Assembly (NCBI GenBank): GCA_036505275.1
Contig: DASXTS010000525.1
Coordinates: 1 to 32,153 of the forward strand
Length of the DNA: 32,153 nt
Reading direction: 5' to 3'
Source of the DNA: DASXTS01 sp036505275
Lineage (GTDB): Bacteria > Actinomycetota > Actinomycetes > Mycobacteriales > Pseudonocardiaceae
Below, piece by piece: positions 15,368 to 23,812 of this stretch (position 1 is its first letter; every line of letters begins with the position of its first letter). The notes beneath the pieces were generated by a model, which had not been told where the DNA came from, searched no databases, and saw only the letters and a list, made by a program, of their open reading frames with translations. The position numbers were made by a program, and so were the translations under genes.

Positions 15368-17281
15368 ATGGTGATCAGACGAGTGCGAAACGTGTTGTTC
15401 GGCGCGCTACTGGTGGTACCGGTGATCTCGGTGGCCGCGGCGAGCACCGCGGGCGCCGGACCGGCCGGGCCGGACGGCGCGGCTGCGCCAGCCCAGGCGC
15501 CAGCCCAGGCGTCGCTGCGGATGCCGTCCAAGACGCCCACGCTGCTGCGCCAGCAGGCGGCGAGGATCGGCGCCGAACTCGCCGCGCGGGGCGGCGGCGG
15601 GCTGAGCCAGGCTCAAGTTTCCCGCCTCGGGGCCGGCGTGCTCGGCGTGGATACCACCGGCGGCATCGACGTACTGGTGCACGCGGCCGCACCGGCCACC
15701 GCGGCGCAGACGGCGCAGCTCGCCGCGCTCGGCGCCAGGGTGCTGGCCAGCTCGGCGGACTTCGCCGCCGTCCCCGGCGTCGACCTGCCGACCACCGGGC
15801 TGGTGCGCGCCGTGGTTCCCTATGACCGGTTGGACGCGGTGGCCGGGCTGTCCTGGGTGACCGCGCTGCGGCCCGCGCTGCGCCTCGCGGTGGACGTCGG
15901 CCCGATCACCGCCGAGGGCGTGCCGCTGCACCGCGCCGACGTCGCGCAGGCGAACGGGCTCTCCGGCGCCGGGCAGAAGGTCGGCGCGATCTCCGACGAC
16001 GTGGACAGCCTCGCGTACTCGGTCGCTCAGGGCGAGCTGCCGGCCGACGTGCAGGTGGTCAAGCAGGCCGGCTACGACGGCGACGAGGGCACCGCCATGC
16101 TGGAGATCATCCACGATCTCGCGCCCGGCGCGCAGCTGGCGTTCGCCACCACCGGCGAGACGCTCGCCGAGTACGTGGACGCGTTCCACCTGCTGGCAGC
16201 CGCCGGCTCGACGCTGATCACCGAGGACATCGCGCTGGACGACGAGCCGGCGTTCCAGCAGGGCATCGGCGCGGCCACCGCGGAGTCGCTCGCCCAGAAC
16301 GGCATCTGGGTCAGCTCGTCGGCCGGCAACCTCGGTGCCAGGCACGCGCCGCGGGTTTCCGCGGTCGGCACCGGCCGGGGTCCGGACGGGGCGACCGGCC
16401 CGTTCGTGGATTGCCCCACCGCCCCGGACAACACGGTGAACCTGCGCGGCACGGACAACACCTACAACCTCAACCTGCTGCCGGGCGCGACCTTCCTCGG
16501 CACCCTGCAGTGGAGCGAGCCGCGGGCGATCTACCCCACCGCGGGCCAGGGCGGATTCACCGACCTCAACCTGTACGTGATGGACGCCGCCGGCACCCGC
16601 TGCCTTGCGGTGAGCAACGCGGTGCAGGCCGACGGCGTAGGCGACACCATCGAGCAGCTGATCTACGAGAACACCACGGGCGCCGCCCAGCCGGTGCGGC
16701 TGGTGGTCGACGTCCAGGGCACCTCGTCGGCCCGCTCCGCGCCGCTGCTCGACCTGCGCTGGCGGGCCCTCTCGGCCGGTGTGCAGACCCTCGACCCGCC
16801 GGACCGGGCCGGCTCGCTCAACCCCGACTCCAACTACCTCGGCTTCGCCACCAGCGCCGGCGCGGTGAACGCCAGCGTGTCCGTCGACCCCAACACGGTG
16901 CCACTGGAGTCCTACAGCGCCGCCGGGCCGGTGCAGATCCTGACCACCACGCAGTGCCGCGGCGGGACACCCGGCCCGTGTCAGGGGGTGCCCGGCGGCC
17001 TGCGGCGCACCGCGCCGGGCCCGACCTGGGCCGCCTCGGACGGCGTGTCGGTCAGCGGCGCCGGCGGGTTCGGCGCCGGCACCTGCCCGACGACGGTGCA
17101 GGGCCAGTGCCGGTTCTTCGGCACCTCGGCGGCGGCCCCCACCGCGGCCGGCGTCGCGGCGCTGACCAGGGAGGAGTTCGGAGGCACCATTGCGCCACGG
17201 AACCTGAACGACATCCTGGCCGGCCGGGCGGTGGTCCGCACCGGTTTCGGGTACGGCGCCGGGGTGCTGAGCGCGGTCTGA
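15368..17281 (+). CDS. Secreted subtilisin-like (S8) peptidase with atypical triad
   Basis: A 637-residue exported protein. Residues 1-26 are a signal peptide (VRNVLFGALLVVPVISVAAAS). A propeptide-like region of about 150 residues follows. Peptidase motifs are VGAISDDVDS (candidate Asp210), DEGTAMLEIIHDLAPGA, VSSSAGN (oxyanion Asn) and FGTSAAAPTAAGVAALT (Ser587). Where most S8 enzymes of this type read HGTA, this one has E240-G-T-A; the His of IIHDLAP (249) is a separate conserved position. A beta-rich insertion (about 345-480) lies between the Asn and Ser motifs. The start is ATG 15368 or GTG 15371; both follow AAGGAGG closely. Activity is uncertain because the canonical His is absent. Confidence 0.85.
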   Translation: MVIRRVRNVLFGALLVVPVISVAAASTAGAGPAGPDGAAAPAQAPAQASLRMPSKTPTLLRQQAARIGAELAARGGGGLSQAQVSRLGAGVLGVDTTGGIDVLVHAAAPATAAQTAQLAALGARVLASSADFAAVPGVDLPTTGLVRAVVPYDRLDAVAGLSWVTALRPALRLAVDVGPITAEGVPLHRADVAQANGLSGAGQKVGAISDDVDSLAYSVAQGELPADVQVVKQAGYDGDEGTAMLEIIHDLAPGAQLAFATTGETLAEYVDAFHLLAAAGSTLITEDIALDDEPAFQQGIGAATAESLAQNGIWVSSSAGNLGARHAPRVSAVGTGRGPDGATGPFVDCPTAPDNTVNLRGTDNTYNLNLLPGATFLGTLQWSEPRAIYPTAGQGGFTDLNLYVMDAAGTRCLAVSNAVQADGVGDTIEQLIYENTTGAAQPVRLVVDVQGTSSARSAPLLDLRWRALSAGVQTLDPPDRAGSLNPDSNYLGFATSAGAVNASVSVDPNTVPLESYSAAGPVQILTTTQCRGGTPGPCQGVPGGLRRTAPGPTWAASDGVSVSGAGGFGAGTCPTTVQGQCRFFGTSAAAPTAAGVAALTREEFGGTIAPRNLNDILAGRAVVRTGFGYGAGVLSAV

Positions 17282-17308
17282 TCCGCCCGCTCGTCGGCAA
17301 CTGTTAGT

Positions 17309-17367
17309 TAGTGCGACGATGTGACATTTCCCCACCTAGAGCGGGGCGATGTCACATCGTCGCACTA
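17309..17367. repeat. Dispersed palindrome, copy 1
   Basis: Arms of 19 bp, with the core GTGCGACGATGTGACAT, are perfectly complementary (17309-17327 with 17349-17367). The loop adds a CCCC/GGGG pairing. It lies between the convergent subtilase and ABC-F genes and touches the ABC-F stop codon. It shares 15 bp of arm, and TTCCCC after it, with copies at 21047 and 25879. A bidirectional terminator role fits the position. Confidence 0.85.
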
Positions 17368-19002
17368 TGTGAGCGGCCGGCGGGCCACCCGCGGCTCGTC
17401 CCACACCGGCCGGTGGGTCTCGACGACGGTGCCGTCCCCGCGGAAGATCAGGAAGCGGTCGAAGGAGCGGGCGAACCAGCGGTCGTGGGTGACGGCGAGC
17501 ACCGTGCCCTGGAAGCCGGCGAGCCCGTCCTGCAACGCCTCGGCGGAGACCAGGTCCAGATTGTCGGTCGGCTCGTCGAGCAGCAGCAAGGTCGCGCCGC
17601 CGAGCTCGAGCAGCAGGATCTGGAACCGCGCCTGCTGGCCACCGGAGAGCGTGTCGAACGGCTGGTCCGCGGCGGCGGCGAGGCCGTAGCGGCTCAGCGC
17701 GTGGATGGCGGCTCCCCGGTCCCGCCCGACCCGCCCTGCGTCGCCGCGCCACAGGATGTCGGCCAGGGTGCGGCCGGTCCACTCCGGGTGCTCGTGGGTC
17801 TGGGCGAACATGCCGGGCACCACCCGCGCGCCGAGCTTCCACGCGCCGGTGTGCGCGACGTTCGCTTCCCCGGCGAGCAGCCGCAGGAAGTGGCTCTTGC
17901 CGGAGCCGTTGGAGCCGAGCACGGCCACCCGGTCGCCGAGGAACACCTCGACCTCGAAGGGGGCCATCAGGCCGGTCAGCTCCAGGGCCTGCGCCGTGAC
18001 CACCCGCACCCCGGTGCGGCCGCCGGTCAGCCGCGGCCGCAGCCGCTCGACGCGGGGCAGCTCGGGCGGCGGGCCGGCCTCCTCGAACTTGCGCAGCCTG
18101 GTCTGCGCGGCCCGGTACCGAGACGCCATGTCGTCGCTGATCGAGGCCTGCTGGCGCAGTGTGCGCACCAGCTCGCGCAGCTTGTCGTGCTCCTCGTCCC
18201 AGCGGCGGTGCAACTCGGCCACCCGCTCCCAGCGCGCCTCCCGAGCGGCGTGCCAGGTGGCGAACGAGCCGCCGTGGGTCCACGCCGTGCGGGCCTCAAG
18301 CGTCACCACGTTCGTCGCTGTCTGAGCCAGCAGCTCGCGGTCGTGGCTGACCAGCAGCACCGCCTTCGCGGTCTCCGCCAGCCGCTGCTCCAACCACAGC
18401 TTGCCGGGTACGTCGAGGTAGTTGTCCGGCTCGTCCAGCAGCAGCACGCCCTCCGGCCCGCGCAGCAGCGCCTCGAGCACCAGCCGCTTCTGCTCGCCGC
18501 CAGAGAGCGTTCGCACGCCGCGGTGTTTGGCGCGGTCGTACGGCAGGCTCAGCGCGGCCACCGTCACGGTGTCCCAGAGCACCTCGGCGTGGTAGCCACC
18601 GGCGTCGCCCCAGGCGGCCAGCGCGTGCGCGTACCGCAGCTGGGTGGTCTCATCGTCGGCCGAATCGGCGTCCATCATCGCCAGTTCCGCCGCGTCCAGC
18701 TCAGCGGCTGCCTGTCGCGTTGCCGCGGAGGCGACGGCCAGCAGCAGGTCCCGCACGGTGCGGTCGTCGCGTACCGAGCCGACGAACTGCGGCATGACGG
18801 CGAGGCCACCCTGGACCGCGACGCTGCCCGTGGCCGGTGTCAGCTCGCCAGCCAGAATGCGCAGCAAGGTGGTCTTGCCCGCCCCGTTGGCCCCGACCAG
18901 CGCCACCACCTGGCCGTCGCCCGCGCGCAGCGACACGTCGCGAAACAGCTCGCGCCCATCGGGCAGCACGTACCCGAGCCCGCCGGCCTCCAGAAACGCC
19001 AC
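17365..19002 (-). CDS. ABC-F family ATPase
   Basis: A 545-residue protein with two ABC domains and no membrane segment. Domain 1 has Walker A GANGAGKTT (about residue 37), signature LSGGEQKR and Walker B VLLLDEPDN. Domain 2 has GSNGSGKSH, LSGGQQAR and LLLLDEPTDNLDL. A charged linker (about 235-300, RWERVAELHRRWDEEHDKLREL) joins them, as in ABC-F proteins that act on the ribosome. Some members protect ribosomes from antibiotics and others are translation factors; this one cannot be placed. The Walker A of domain 2 has His after GKS where Thr is usual. The GTG start gives the family N-terminus. The TAG stop is formed at the edge of the palindrome. Confidence 0.9.
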   Translation of the reverse strand: MAFLEAGGLGYVLPDGRELFRDVSLRAGDGQVVALVGANGAGKTTLLRILAGELTPATGSVAVQGGLAVMPQFVGSVRDDRTVRDLLLAVASAATRQAAAELDAAELAMMDADSADDETTQLRYAHALAAWGDAGGYHAEVLWDTVTVAALSLPYDRAKHRGVRTLSGGEQKRLVLEALLRGPEGVLLLDEPDNYLDVPGKLWLEQRLAETAKAVLLVSHDRELLAQTATNVVTLEARTAWTHGGSFATWHAAREARWERVAELHRRWDEEHDKLRELVRTLRQQASISDDMASRYRAAQTRLRKFEEAGPPPELPRVERLRPRLTGGRTGVRVVTAQALELTGLMAPFEVEVFLGDRVAVLGSNGSGKSHFLRLLAGEANVAHTGAWKLGARVVPGMFAQTHEHPEWTGRTLADILWRGDAGRVGRDRGAAIHALSRYGLAAAADQPFDTLSGGQQARFQILLLELGGATLLLLDEPTDNLDLVSAEALQDGLAGFQGTVLAVTHDRWFARSFDRFLIFRGDGTVVETHRPVWDEPRVARRPLT

Positions 19003-19113
19003 GAGCGGCCATTCTGCTGTGCGACGTCGCTGTGGCGCGACGCAGATTCCGCGTTACCTGAACTCCCGGCCACACCGCGCCAAGCCGAGCCGACGGCGGG
19101 GCGTCGTGGTGGG

Positions 19114-19881
19114 ATGGGCGTCGTGGACCGACTGTGGCCGGTAGTCGAGCCGCCGGAGGCCGACCCGATCGAGCTGTACGACTACCCGCCCGACCTGCAA
19201 CGCCCCTTCGTCCGGGCCAACTTCGTGTGCAGTGTGGACGGCGCGGTGACCCTGGAGGGCCACTCCGGCGGGCTGTCCGACCGGGCCGATCGGGACATTT
19301 TCGCGTTGCAGCGGGCGATGGCCGACGTGATCATGGTCGGGGCCGGCACGGCGCGGGCCGAGGGCTACCGCGGGGCGCGGATATCCGAGGAGCACGCGGC
19401 GCTACGCCGCAAGCTGGGGCTCCCACCCGTACCACCGATCGCCATCATCACCGCGACCTGCTGGCTGACCTCGGAGCACGTGCTGGTCACGGACACCGCC
19501 GTGCCACCGATGGTGATCACGGTGGCGTCCGCGCCGATCGAGCACATGCGGGCGCTCGCCGACGCCGGCGTCCCGGTGCTGATCGCCGGGGAGCACCGGG
19601 TGGACCCGGCGACGGCGCTGCAGATGCTGGACGAGCACGGCATGCGCCGGATACTGACCGAAGGCGGCCCCGAGCTGTTCGGCGACCTGGTGGCGGCCGA
19701 TCTGGTGGACGAGTTGTGCCTGACGATCTCGCCGCGGCTGGTCGGCGGCACCGCCGGGCGGATCGTGCACACCCTGCAGGAGGTCGGCCCCCGGACGCTA
19801 CGGCTGGCCTCCGCCCTACACGCCGAGGACGCACTGCTGCTGCGGTACCGCCGAAACCAGGTCGAGGACCAGGCAGGATAG
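19114..19881 (+). CDS. RibD C-terminal-type (pyrimidine reductase family) protein
   Basis: A 255-residue protein with the dihydrofolate reductase-like fold of the RibD reductase domain: RPFVRANFVCSVDGAVTLEG, LSDRADRDIFALQRAMADVIMVGAGTARAEGY, and ILTEGGPELFGDLVAADLVDELCLTISP. These supply the NADPH-binding and substrate-pocket motifs of 5-amino-6-ribosylaminouracil phosphate reductases. It lacks a deaminase domain and no other riboflavin gene is near, so the substrate may differ. The ATG at 19114 fits the family start. It is 5 bp from the ligase start, so the two genes form an operon. Confidence 0.88.
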   Translation: MGVVDRLWPVVEPPEADPIELYDYPPDLQRPFVRANFVCSVDGAVTLEGHSGGLSDRADRDIFALQRAMADVIMVGAGTARAEGYRGARISEEHAALRRKLGLPPVPPIAIITATCWLTSEHVLVTDTAVPPMVITVASAPIEHMRALADAGVPVLIAGEHRVDPATALQMLDEHGMRRILTEGGPELFGDLVAADLVDELCLTISPRLVGGTAGRIVHTLQEVGPRTLRLASALHAEDALLLRYRRNQVEDQAG

Positions 19882-19886
19882 CGACC

Positions 19887-21002
19887 ATGCTGCCGTTGAC
19901 GCCGCCGATCGAGCCGATGCTGGCAACCGCGATCGACGGGATCCCGCGCCGGGACGGGCTGGTCTTCGAGCCGAAGTGGGACGGCTATCGCTGCATCGTG
20001 TTCCGCGACGGCGCCTCCGTCGAGCTTCAGTCGCGCTCGGGCAAGCTGCTCACCAGGTACTTTCCGGAGGCCGTCGACATGCTCCTGGAGGCGCTGCCGC
20101 AGCGTTGCGTGCTGGACGGCGAGCTGGTGGTGACTCGGGGCGGCCGGCTCAGCTTTGACGCGCTGAACGAGCGGGTGCACCCGGCGGCGTCGCGGATCGA
20201 GCTGCTCTCGCGGGAGAGTCCGTCCTCGTTCATCGCGTTTGACCTGCTCGCCATCGACGACACCGTGCTGCTGGAGGTGCCATATCGGCAGCGCCGCGAG
20301 GCCTTGGAGGAGGTCCTCGACGTCGGCACCCACGTGCACCGCACGCCGATCACCGACGACCCGGACGTGGCGGCGCAGTGGTTCGATCTGTTCGAGGGCG
20401 CCGGGCTGGACGGGCTCATCGCCAAGCCGGTCGACGCGCCCTACCAGCCGGGACGGCGAGCCATGTTCAAGATCAAGCACGCCCGAACGGCGGACTGCGT
20501 GGTGGCCGGCTTCCGCTGGCACAAGACCGGAGACGTGGTGGGTTCGCTGCTGCTCGGGCTGTACGACGACCACGACGTGCTGCACCACGTCGGCGTGGTC
20601 GGCGCCTTCCCGGCGGCGCAACGCGCCGCGCTGGTCACCGAGCTCGCGCCGCTCCGGGAGGGTGCCCAGGACGGCCACCCATGGCTCCCCAGTGCCGGCA
20701 GCGGTGCCGGCAGCGGTGCCGACAGCGGTGCCGACAGCGGGCTGCAGCGGCTGCCCGGCGCCGAGAACCGGTGGCGGGCCGGCGGGCTGCCGTGGGAGCC
20801 GCTGCGCCCGGAGCGGGTTGTCGAGGTGGCCTACGAGCACACCGAGGGTGGCTTCCCGTACCGGTTCCGGCTCAACCCCCGGTTCGTCCGCTGGCGGCCG
20901 GACCGCGACCCGCGCTCGTGCCGCTACGACCAGCTCGACGAGCCGGCCCGGTACGACCTCGACTCGGTGCTGCGCGGCGAGGTGCGCCCCGCCCGGGTTT
21001 GA
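19887..21002 (+). CDS. ligC: ATP-dependent DNA ligase, LigC type
   Basis: A 371-residue ligase. The nucleotidyl-transferase motif I is EPKWDGYR with adenylated Lys30. Further motifs are RSGKLLTRYFPEA, VLDGELVV (motif III), FIAFDLLAIDD, LDGLIAKPVDAPY (motif IV) and FKIKHARTADCVVAGF (motif V). The C-terminal OB-fold part includes GSLLLGLYDDHDVLHHVGVVG. An unusual insertion SAGSGAGSGADSGADSG, built from 12-bp repeats, interrupts the OB domain. LigC enzymes in actinobacteria contribute to backup end joining and excision repair; the LigD-type polymerase two genes away supports a repair role. Confidence 0.9.
   Translation: MLPLTPPIEPMLATAIDGIPRRDGLVFEPKWDGYRCIVFRDGASVELQSRSGKLLTRYFPEAVDMLLEALPQRCVLDGELVVTRGGRLSFDALNERVHPAASRIELLSRESPSSFIAFDLLAIDDTVLLEVPYRQRREALEEVLDVGTHVHRTPITDDPDVAAQWFDLFEGAGLDGLIAKPVDAPYQPGRRAMFKIKHARTADCVVAGFRWHKTGDVVGSLLLGLYDDHDVLHHVGVVGAFPAAQRAALVTELAPLREGAQDGHPWLPSAGSGAGSGADSGADSGLQRLPGAENRWRAGGLPWEPLRPERVVEVAYEHTEGGFPYRFRLNPRFVRWRPDRDPRSCRYDQLDEPARYDLDSVLRGEVRPARV
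20691..20741 (+). repeat. 12-bp tandem repeat inside ligC
   Basis: About four units of GGTGCCGGCAGC / GGTGCCGACAGC encode the Gly-Ser-Gly-Ala/Asp insertion. Pure in-frame 12-mers suggest slippage expansion in a surface loop. Confidence 0.75.
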
Positions 21003-21019
21003 CCCGGTCCTCACCGCCC

Positions 21020-21049
21020 GGCTGCGACGCTAGCGCGGCCCGGTTTTTT
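21020..21049 (+). terminator. Intrinsic-type terminator after ligC
   Basis: GGCTGCG and CGCGGCC pair (with one G-U) around a 7-nt loop and are followed by CGG and six T. U-run terminators are rare in such GC-rich DNA. It runs directly into palindrome copy 2. Confidence 0.6.
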
Positions 21050-21105
21050 GGCGACGATGTGACATTTCCCCAGTAGAACCGGTGCGATGTCACATTCTCG
21101 CCAAA
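21047..21105. repeat. Dispersed palindrome, copy 2
   Basis: Arms TTTGGCGACGATGTGACAT (21047-21065) and its complement at 21087-21105 differ at two positions. The loop begins TTCCCCA as in copy 1. It lies between ligC and the hydrolase gene, whose ribosome site follows 20 bp later. Confidence 0.85.
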
Positions 21106-21135
21106 CGACCACCGTCGCACCGTGAAGGAGCAGCC

Positions 21136-22713
21136 GTGACCGGCGTCGGGCGATGCGCCGCACTGCTCGGCTCGCTCGCCCTGCTGCTCGGCGGCGGCAC
21201 GGGGTGCACCGTCGGGCCGTCCGACCGCCCGGCCGTCGCGGTGCGGGACGCCCCGTTGCCTCCGGCGCCGCGGCCGAGCCCCACCGCCAGCGCCGTACCA
21301 CTGCCGGAGCTGCAGCCCTCCGGCACCGATTCGATCGACTTCGGCGACTGCACCACACAGACGCGGGAGCGCCTGGGCGCCGCCGCCACCCGCGACGAGC
21401 TGCAGTACGAGTGCGGCTCGGTCACCGTCGACCTCAACCCGGACGAGCCGCGGCGGCGGGCCGGCATCGCGGACATCCACGTGCTGCGCACGGGCAGCGG
21501 CCCGGTGCCGCTCGTCGTCGTCGGTGACGTGGCGGGTGAGCCAGGCTCGCTGCTGGCCGCGCGGCTGGCCAACCAGGTGCCGCCCGAGCTACTGACCTCG
21601 TTCCGGCTGATCGGCATGGACCGTAGGGGCACCGGGGAGTCCGAGGGGATCCGCTGCATACCCGGCGACGTGCGGCAGCGGCTGATCGCCATCGACCCCG
21701 GCGCGGCCCAGCCGGCCGGCGCACAGGCCGTCCTCGATGCGGCCAACGAGGCCACCCGCACCTGCGTGCAGCAGATCGAGGACATGCTCCCGCTCATCGA
21801 CTCCTGGCGCGCCGCAGGCGACCTGGAGCAGTTACGCAAGGCCCTGAACACCAACCGGCTCAACGCCATCGCCATCGGCGACGGCTCGCGGGTGCTCGCC
21901 GCGTACCTCGGCCGGTTCAGCCAGTACGTCGGCCGGGTCGTGCTGGACGGCGCGCCGGATCCCACCCAGGACGCCATCGGCGCGGGGCAGGACCTGGCCA
22001 TTGCCGCCGAGCACGCCTTCGACGCGTTCGCCACGGACTGCGTCGCCACCGGCTGCCCGCTCGCCCCCGACCCGCGGCAGGCGCTGATCAACACCGCGGA
22101 GGCGCTGCGCGCCAAGCCGGACAATGCCGCCGACGGCACCAGGGTCGGCGCCGGCACGTTGTTCACCGCCGTGCTGGTCGGGCTCGCCGACACCGCCACC
22201 TGGCCCGCCCTGGCCAGAGCGATCGCCGACGCCGGCCGCGGCGAGCTCAACGGGGTGGCCCGGCTGGTGCGCCCGCTGCTGGACAGCGGCACCACCGAGC
22301 CGGCCAGGCTGGACGCCGCGCTGCTGACCGCCTGCAACGACACCACCACCCGGGTGCCGCCGGACCGGGTCGGCCAGCTCGCCGGCGACTGGCAGGCCCG
22401 CGCCCCCCTCTTCGGCGCCTTGTTCGCCCAGCGCCTGCTCGTCTGCAGCCCCGCGCCCGTGCCGACCAGAACCGTGCAGCCCCCGCGCGCGGCCATCATC
22501 CCGCCCGTACTGGTCCTCGGCACCGACGGCGACCCGCTCATCCCGCTCGTCGGCTCCCAGCGGATGGCCGACGCCCTCGCCTCCGGCCTCATGGTCACCT
22601 GGCAGGGCAGCGGTCACGGCGCGTACCCCCGCACGCCGTGTGTCACCTCGGCCGTCCAGGCCTTCCTCGTCGACGGCGCGCTCCCCCACGACGGCACGGT
22701 CTGCCCGCCGTAA
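21136..22713 (+). CDS. Alpha/beta-hydrolase-fold lipoprotein lacking the nucleophile Ser
   Basis: A 525-residue protein. Residues 1-24 form a lipoprotein signal (LALLLGGGTGC, Cys24). The rest matches secreted tripeptidyl-aminopeptidase-like hydrolases with a C-terminal TAP domain: FRLIGMDRRGTGESEG, YVGRVVLDGAPDP, and the C-terminal PPVLVLGTDGDPLIPLVGSQ and WQGSGHGAYPRTPC. The Asp466 and His494 of the triad are present. At the nucleophile elbow the family has LNYxGxSYG, but here it is LNAIAIGDG, with Gly248 where Ser should be. It is probably not a classical hydrolase and may bind ligands. GTG 21136 has a strong ribosome site (AAGGAG). Upstream in-frame codons lie in the palindrome and are rejected. 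Confidence 0.85.
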   Translation: MTGVGRCAALLGSLALLLGGGTGCTVGPSDRPAVAVRDAPLPPAPRPSPTASAVPLPELQPSGTDSIDFGDCTTQTRERLGAAATRDELQYECGSVTVDLNPDEPRRRAGIADIHVLRTGSGPVPLVVVGDVAGEPGSLLAARLANQVPPELLTSFRLIGMDRRGTGESEGIRCIPGDVRQRLIAIDPGAAQPAGAQAVLDAANEATRTCVQQIEDMLPLIDSWRAAGDLEQLRKALNTNRLNAIAIGDGSRVLAAYLGRFSQYVGRVVLDGAPDPTQDAIGAGQDLAIAAEHAFDAFATDCVATGCPLAPDPRQALINTAEALRAKPDNAADGTRVGAGTLFTAVLVGLADTATWPALARAIADAGRGELNGVARLVRPLLDSGTTEPARLDAALLTACNDTTTRVPPDRVGQLAGDWQARAPLFGALFAQRLLVCSPAPVPTRTVQPPRAAIIPPVLVLGTDGDPLIPLVGSQRMADALASGLMVTWQGSGHGAYPRTPCVTSAVQAFLVDGALPHDGTVCPP

Positions 22714-22720
22714 AGCCGGC

Positions 22721-22750
22721 AGTGCTCACTCGGCCAGTGCTCACTCGGCC
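22721..22750. repeat. 15-bp tandem duplication at the polymerase gene stop
   Basis: AGTGCTCACTCGGCC occurs twice in direct succession. The stop of the minus-strand polymerase gene is in the second copy. It looks like a simple replication slippage. Confidence 0.7.
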
Positions 22751-23793
22751 GGGACGATGGTGCCGGTGGTGTCGGGACGGGAGCGGGACGGCTGCACGCG
22801 CTTGGGCTCGCCCGGCATCTTCGGGTAGTCGGGCGGGTAGGGCAGGTCGCCGAGGCCGCGGTCGCGCTCGTCGCGGGCCACCCAGTCGAGCACGGTCTCC
22901 AGGCCATGGGCGACGTCGTCGAGCGCGGCGTGCGGGTCGCCATACTCGCGATAGAGGTCGGGCACGGTGCGCACGTCGAAGTCGTCGGGGTCGACGCTGG
23001 TGAGCTGGTCCCAGCGCAGCGGCATCGACACGGTCGCCCGCGGGGTGCCGCGCACCGACCACGCGGACGCGATGGTGCGGTCACGGGCGGCCTGGTTGAA
23101 GTCGAGGAAGACCCTCTGGCCGCGCTCCTCCTTCCACCAATCGACGGTGGCCTTTGCCGGCACCCGCCGCTGCACCTCGCGGGCCAGCGCGATCACGGCC
23201 CGCCGCACCTGGATGAACGTCCATTGTGGACGGATGCGGACGGCGACGTGGATGCCGCGGCCGCCGGAGGTCTTGGGAAAGCCAACCAGGCCGGCCTCGG
23301 CCAGCACCTCGCGGAGCGCCAGGGCCACCTCCGCGGCGTCGGCGAAGTCGGTGCCCGGTTGTGGGTCGAGGTCGACGCGCAGCTCGTCGGGGTGATCCAC
23401 GTCGGGTCGCCGCGCCGGCCACGGGTGGAAGTCCAGCGTGTTCATGTTGGCCGCCCAGATGAGCGCGGCCGGCTCGGTCGGGCACAGCTCGACCGCCGTG
23501 CGGCCGCTCGGGAACGTGATCTGCACGCCCTCGATGTACGCCGGGGCGCCCTTCGGCAGCCGCTTGGAGTAGAAGACCTCGCCGGCCACCCCGTCCGGAT
23601 AGCGCTTGAGCGTGGTCGGCCGCTCCCTCAGCACGCCGAACAGCGGTTCGGCGACGGCGAGGTAGTACTCGACCACCTCGCGCTTGGTGATCCCCCTTGC
23701 CGGGAAGTACACCTTGTCCGGGCTGGTCAGCCGCACCGTGCGCGCCCCGTGCGGACCCGGCACGGTCAGTTCGATCACGTCCCTGGCGGCCAC
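22741..23793 (-). CDS. LigD-type DNA polymerase/primase (PolDom)
   Basis: A 350-residue stand-alone version of the LigD polymerase domain (archaeo-eukaryotic primase fold). It has LTSPDKVYFPARGITKREVVEYY near the N-terminus, LKRYPDGV, FYSKRLPKGAP, the metal-binding pair in LRVDLDPQ (Asp141, Asp143), KTSGGRGIHVAVRI and VFLDFNQAARDRTIASAWSVRG. These are the motifs of enzymes that fill gaps and add ribonucleotides in bacterial end joining. No Ku, nuclease or ligase domain is attached. LigC is nearby on the other strand. The GTG start follows TAGCGT by 8 nt, so it is probably leaderless. Confidence 0.9.
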   Translation of the reverse strand: MAARDVIELTVPGPHGARTVRLTSPDKVYFPARGITKREVVEYYLAVAEPLFGVLRERPTTLKRYPDGVAGEVFYSKRLPKGAPAYIEGVQITFPSGRTAVELCPTEPAALIWAANMNTLDFHPWPARRPDVDHPDELRVDLDPQPGTDFADAAEVALALREVLAEAGLVGFPKTSGGRGIHVAVRIRPQWTFIQVRRAVIALAREVQRRVPAKATVDWWKEERGQRVFLDFNQAARDRTIASAWSVRGTPRATVSMPLRWDQLTSVDPDDFDVRTVPDLYREYGDPHAALDDVAHGLETVLDWVARDERDRGLGDLPYPPDYPKMPGEPKRVQPSRSRPDTTGTIVPAE

Positions 23794-23801
23794 GGCGCAG
23801 C

Positions 23802-23807
23802 ACGCTA
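23802..23807 (-). promoter_or_regulatory. -10 hexamer, LigD-type polymerase (leaderless)
   Basis: TAGCGT on the minus strand ends 8 nt before GTG 23793. Confidence 0.5.
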
Positions 23808-23812
23808 CCCGG

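Noticed and set aside
21082..21135. Upstream ATG for the hydrolase
   Set aside because: The added residues are encoded by palindrome copy 2 and would precede the lipoprotein signal; GTG 21136 has AAGGAG.
22721..22750. Attachment site of an integrated element
   Set aside because: The two 15-bp copies are adjacent, with no integrase or tRNA nearby, so slippage is simpler.
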